A stretch of DNA of 5,976 nt from NCBI GenBank assembly GCA_002453275.1, contig DKGN01000041.1:1-5976 (forward strand), in the 5' to 3' direction. The stretch comes from Caryophanales bacterium UBA6769. GTDB taxonomy: Bacteria; Bacillota; Bacilli; Bacillales; UBA6769. The notes under the pieces are model-generated. The model did not search any database. It worked only from the letters and a program-made list of their open reading frames with translations, and was not told the origin of the DNA. Shown piece after piece: positions 4,821 through 5,976 of this stretch. Within the stretch, counting starts at the first letter, position 1. Each line of letters begins with the position of its first letter. A program made the translations under genes and the position numbers.

Positions 4821-5976
4821 ATGCAGAATTACACCCCGATGATTCAACAATATTTGCGAATTAAGGCACAGCACGAAGATGCCTTTTTATTTTTTCGTCT
4901 AGGTGATTTTTATGAGCTGTTCTTTGAAGATGCAGTACGGGCAGCGAAGGAACTAGAAATTACATTAACAAAACGAGAAGGCGGCGGGGACGAACCGATC
5001 CCGATGTGTGGTGTACCCCACCATGCATCTGAAACTTATATTTCACAATTAATAGAAAAAGGTTATAAAGTAGCCATTTGTGAACAGGTAGAAGACCCAT
5101 CAGAGGCTAAAGGTGTTGTCAAGCGTGAAGTTGTCCAAGTTATTACACCTGGTACGGTCATGAACCAATCCATGATGGATGAAAAAGAAAATAATTTTAT
5201 TTCAGCTTTAACTTCACTAGGACAAGCAACATATGGTCTTGCTTTTAGTGACCTTTCAACAGGTGAAAATTATGTTACGATTGTCCATGGTCATTTTGAA
5301 ACTGTTATTCATGAATTATCCACGATCAATGTTAAAGAAATTATTGTTCCAACAAAAATGCTAGAAAAAGAAAAACAGGAACTAAAAAAGATATTTAGTG
5401 TTCCGATTTCATATGAAGATAATCCTGAAATTCCACAAGAATTTCAGGCAACAGTTCAAAAGCTAACACATGAAAACTATGTAATTAGTTTTGGGCTTCT
5501 CCTTAATTACCTTTTGCGAACACAGAAACGTTCGCTTGAACATTTACAGCCAGTTGAAGTCTTACAGCAAACAGATTCTATGAAACTTGACCTATATTCG
5601 AAAAGAAACCTTGAATTAGTTGATACAATCCGGCAACAAGGTAGAAAGGGATCGTTAGTATGGCTGCTAGATAAAACTGTTACCGCCATGGGGGGACGTC
5701 TTTTAACTAAATGGATTGAAAGGCCATTAATTGATAAGAAATTAATTCAACAGCGTCATAATATGGTTGAATGTTTAATCGAACAGTTTATTTTACGGGA
5801 AGAACTGAAACAATTACTAAAAGGTGTCTATGATCTTGAAAGACTCGCTGGAAAAATAGCTTTCGGTAATGTCAATGCAAGAGATTTAATCCAACTGAAA
5901 AAATCACTTGAAGAAGTGCCAAAAGTTACGGCGGTTTTTGCACAATTACATAAAGCAGCTTTTACGCAGTTTAGTA
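4821..5976 (+). CDS. mutS: DNA mismatch repair protein MutS (3' truncated by window edge)
   Basis: Mismatch-recognition ATPase that binds base-base mismatches and small loops as a dimer and recruits MutL. The frame stays open to the last base, giving 385 residues; Bacillus MutS is about 860. The start reads MQNYTPMIQQYLRIKAQHED, matching the B. subtilis N-terminus in phase and length. Domain I (about 1-118) holds the mismatch-wedge motif F30-Y31-E32 (RLGDFYELFFED), IPMCGVPHHA near 60-69 and GYKVAICEQVEDP near 81-93. The connector domain is about 125-250, and the lever/core domain begins with TQKRSLEHLQP and SKRNLEL near 234-265 and continues through VYDLERLAGKIAFGNVNARD near 336-355. The clamp and the Walker ATPase domain lie beyond the window. 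The RBS is 13 nt from the ATG, rather far, and GGGGA at 4806-4810 is an alternative. mutL normally follows in Bacillus. Confidence 0.97.
   Translation, partial: MQNYTPMIQQYLRIKAQHEDAFLFFRLGDFYELFFEDAVRAAKELEITLTKREGGGDEPIPMCGVPHHASETYISQLIEKGYKVAICEQVEDPSEAKGVVKREVVQVITPGTVMNQSMMDEKENNFISALTSLGQATYGLAFSDLSTGENYVTIVHGHFETVIHELSTINVKEIIVPTKMLEKEKQELKKIFSVPISYEDNPEIPQEFQATVQKLTHENYVISFGLLLNYLLRTQKRSLEHLQPVEVLQQTDSMKLDLYSKRNLELVDTIRQQGRKGSLVWLLDKTVTAMGGRLLTKWIERPLIDKKLIQQRHNMVECLIEQFILREELKQLLKGVYDLERLAGKIAFGNVNARDLIQLKKSLEEVPKVTAVFAQLHKAAFTQFS

Noticed and set aside
1..5976. Possible CRISPR array, tRNA/rRNA gene, riboswitch, phage or defence system.
   Set aside because: No periodic repeats, cloverleaf sequence, conserved leader motif or accessory gene was seen. 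The gene set is core chromosomal.

Overview
The window looks like ordinary chromosomal core sequence from a low-G+C, endospore-forming member of the Bacillaceae. The evidence is AT-rich Bacillus-type codon use, strong AGGAGG-like ribosome binding sites, a spore-coat morphogenetic gene (cotE) and the Bacillus order miaB - ricA(ymcA) - cotE - mutS. All genes are on the + strand. The species cannot be named from the sequence alone.

Layout: (1) 1-1753 holds the 3' half of the alpha subunit and the complete beta subunit of a 2-oxoacid:ferredoxin oxidoreductase (korA/korB type). The two genes overlap by 14 nt, and a rho-independent terminator follows. (2) 1813-3790 is a two-gene unit with its own extended -10 promoter. 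miaB (tRNA ms2i6A37 methylthiotransferase) overlaps ricA/ymcA by 4 nt (GTGA), and a GNRA-loop terminator closes the unit. (3) 3791-4123 is non-coding. It holds a MITE-like repeat with 11-bp perfect terminal inverted repeats and then two copies of GCATAGTAT, placed where sporulation (sigma-E-like and sigma-K-like) promoters of cotE would be. (4) cotE at 4124-4690, then a 12-bp-stem hairpin. (5) An extended -10 promoter and the first 385 codons of mutS, cut by the window end.

Together the genes cover central carbon and redox metabolism (KorAB), tRNA modification (MiaB), developmental and RNA-processing control (RicA), spore-coat assembly (CotE) and DNA mismatch repair (MutS). KorB and MiaB carry visible Fe-S ligand cysteines. 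RicA belongs to a complex that carries Fe-S clusters in B. subtilis, but this RicA is short and has no cysteine at all. That is the most interesting observation here. I found no CRISPR array, RNA gene, prophage, defence system or undescribed multi-gene system; the remaining points of interest lie in the ricA-cotE intergenic region.
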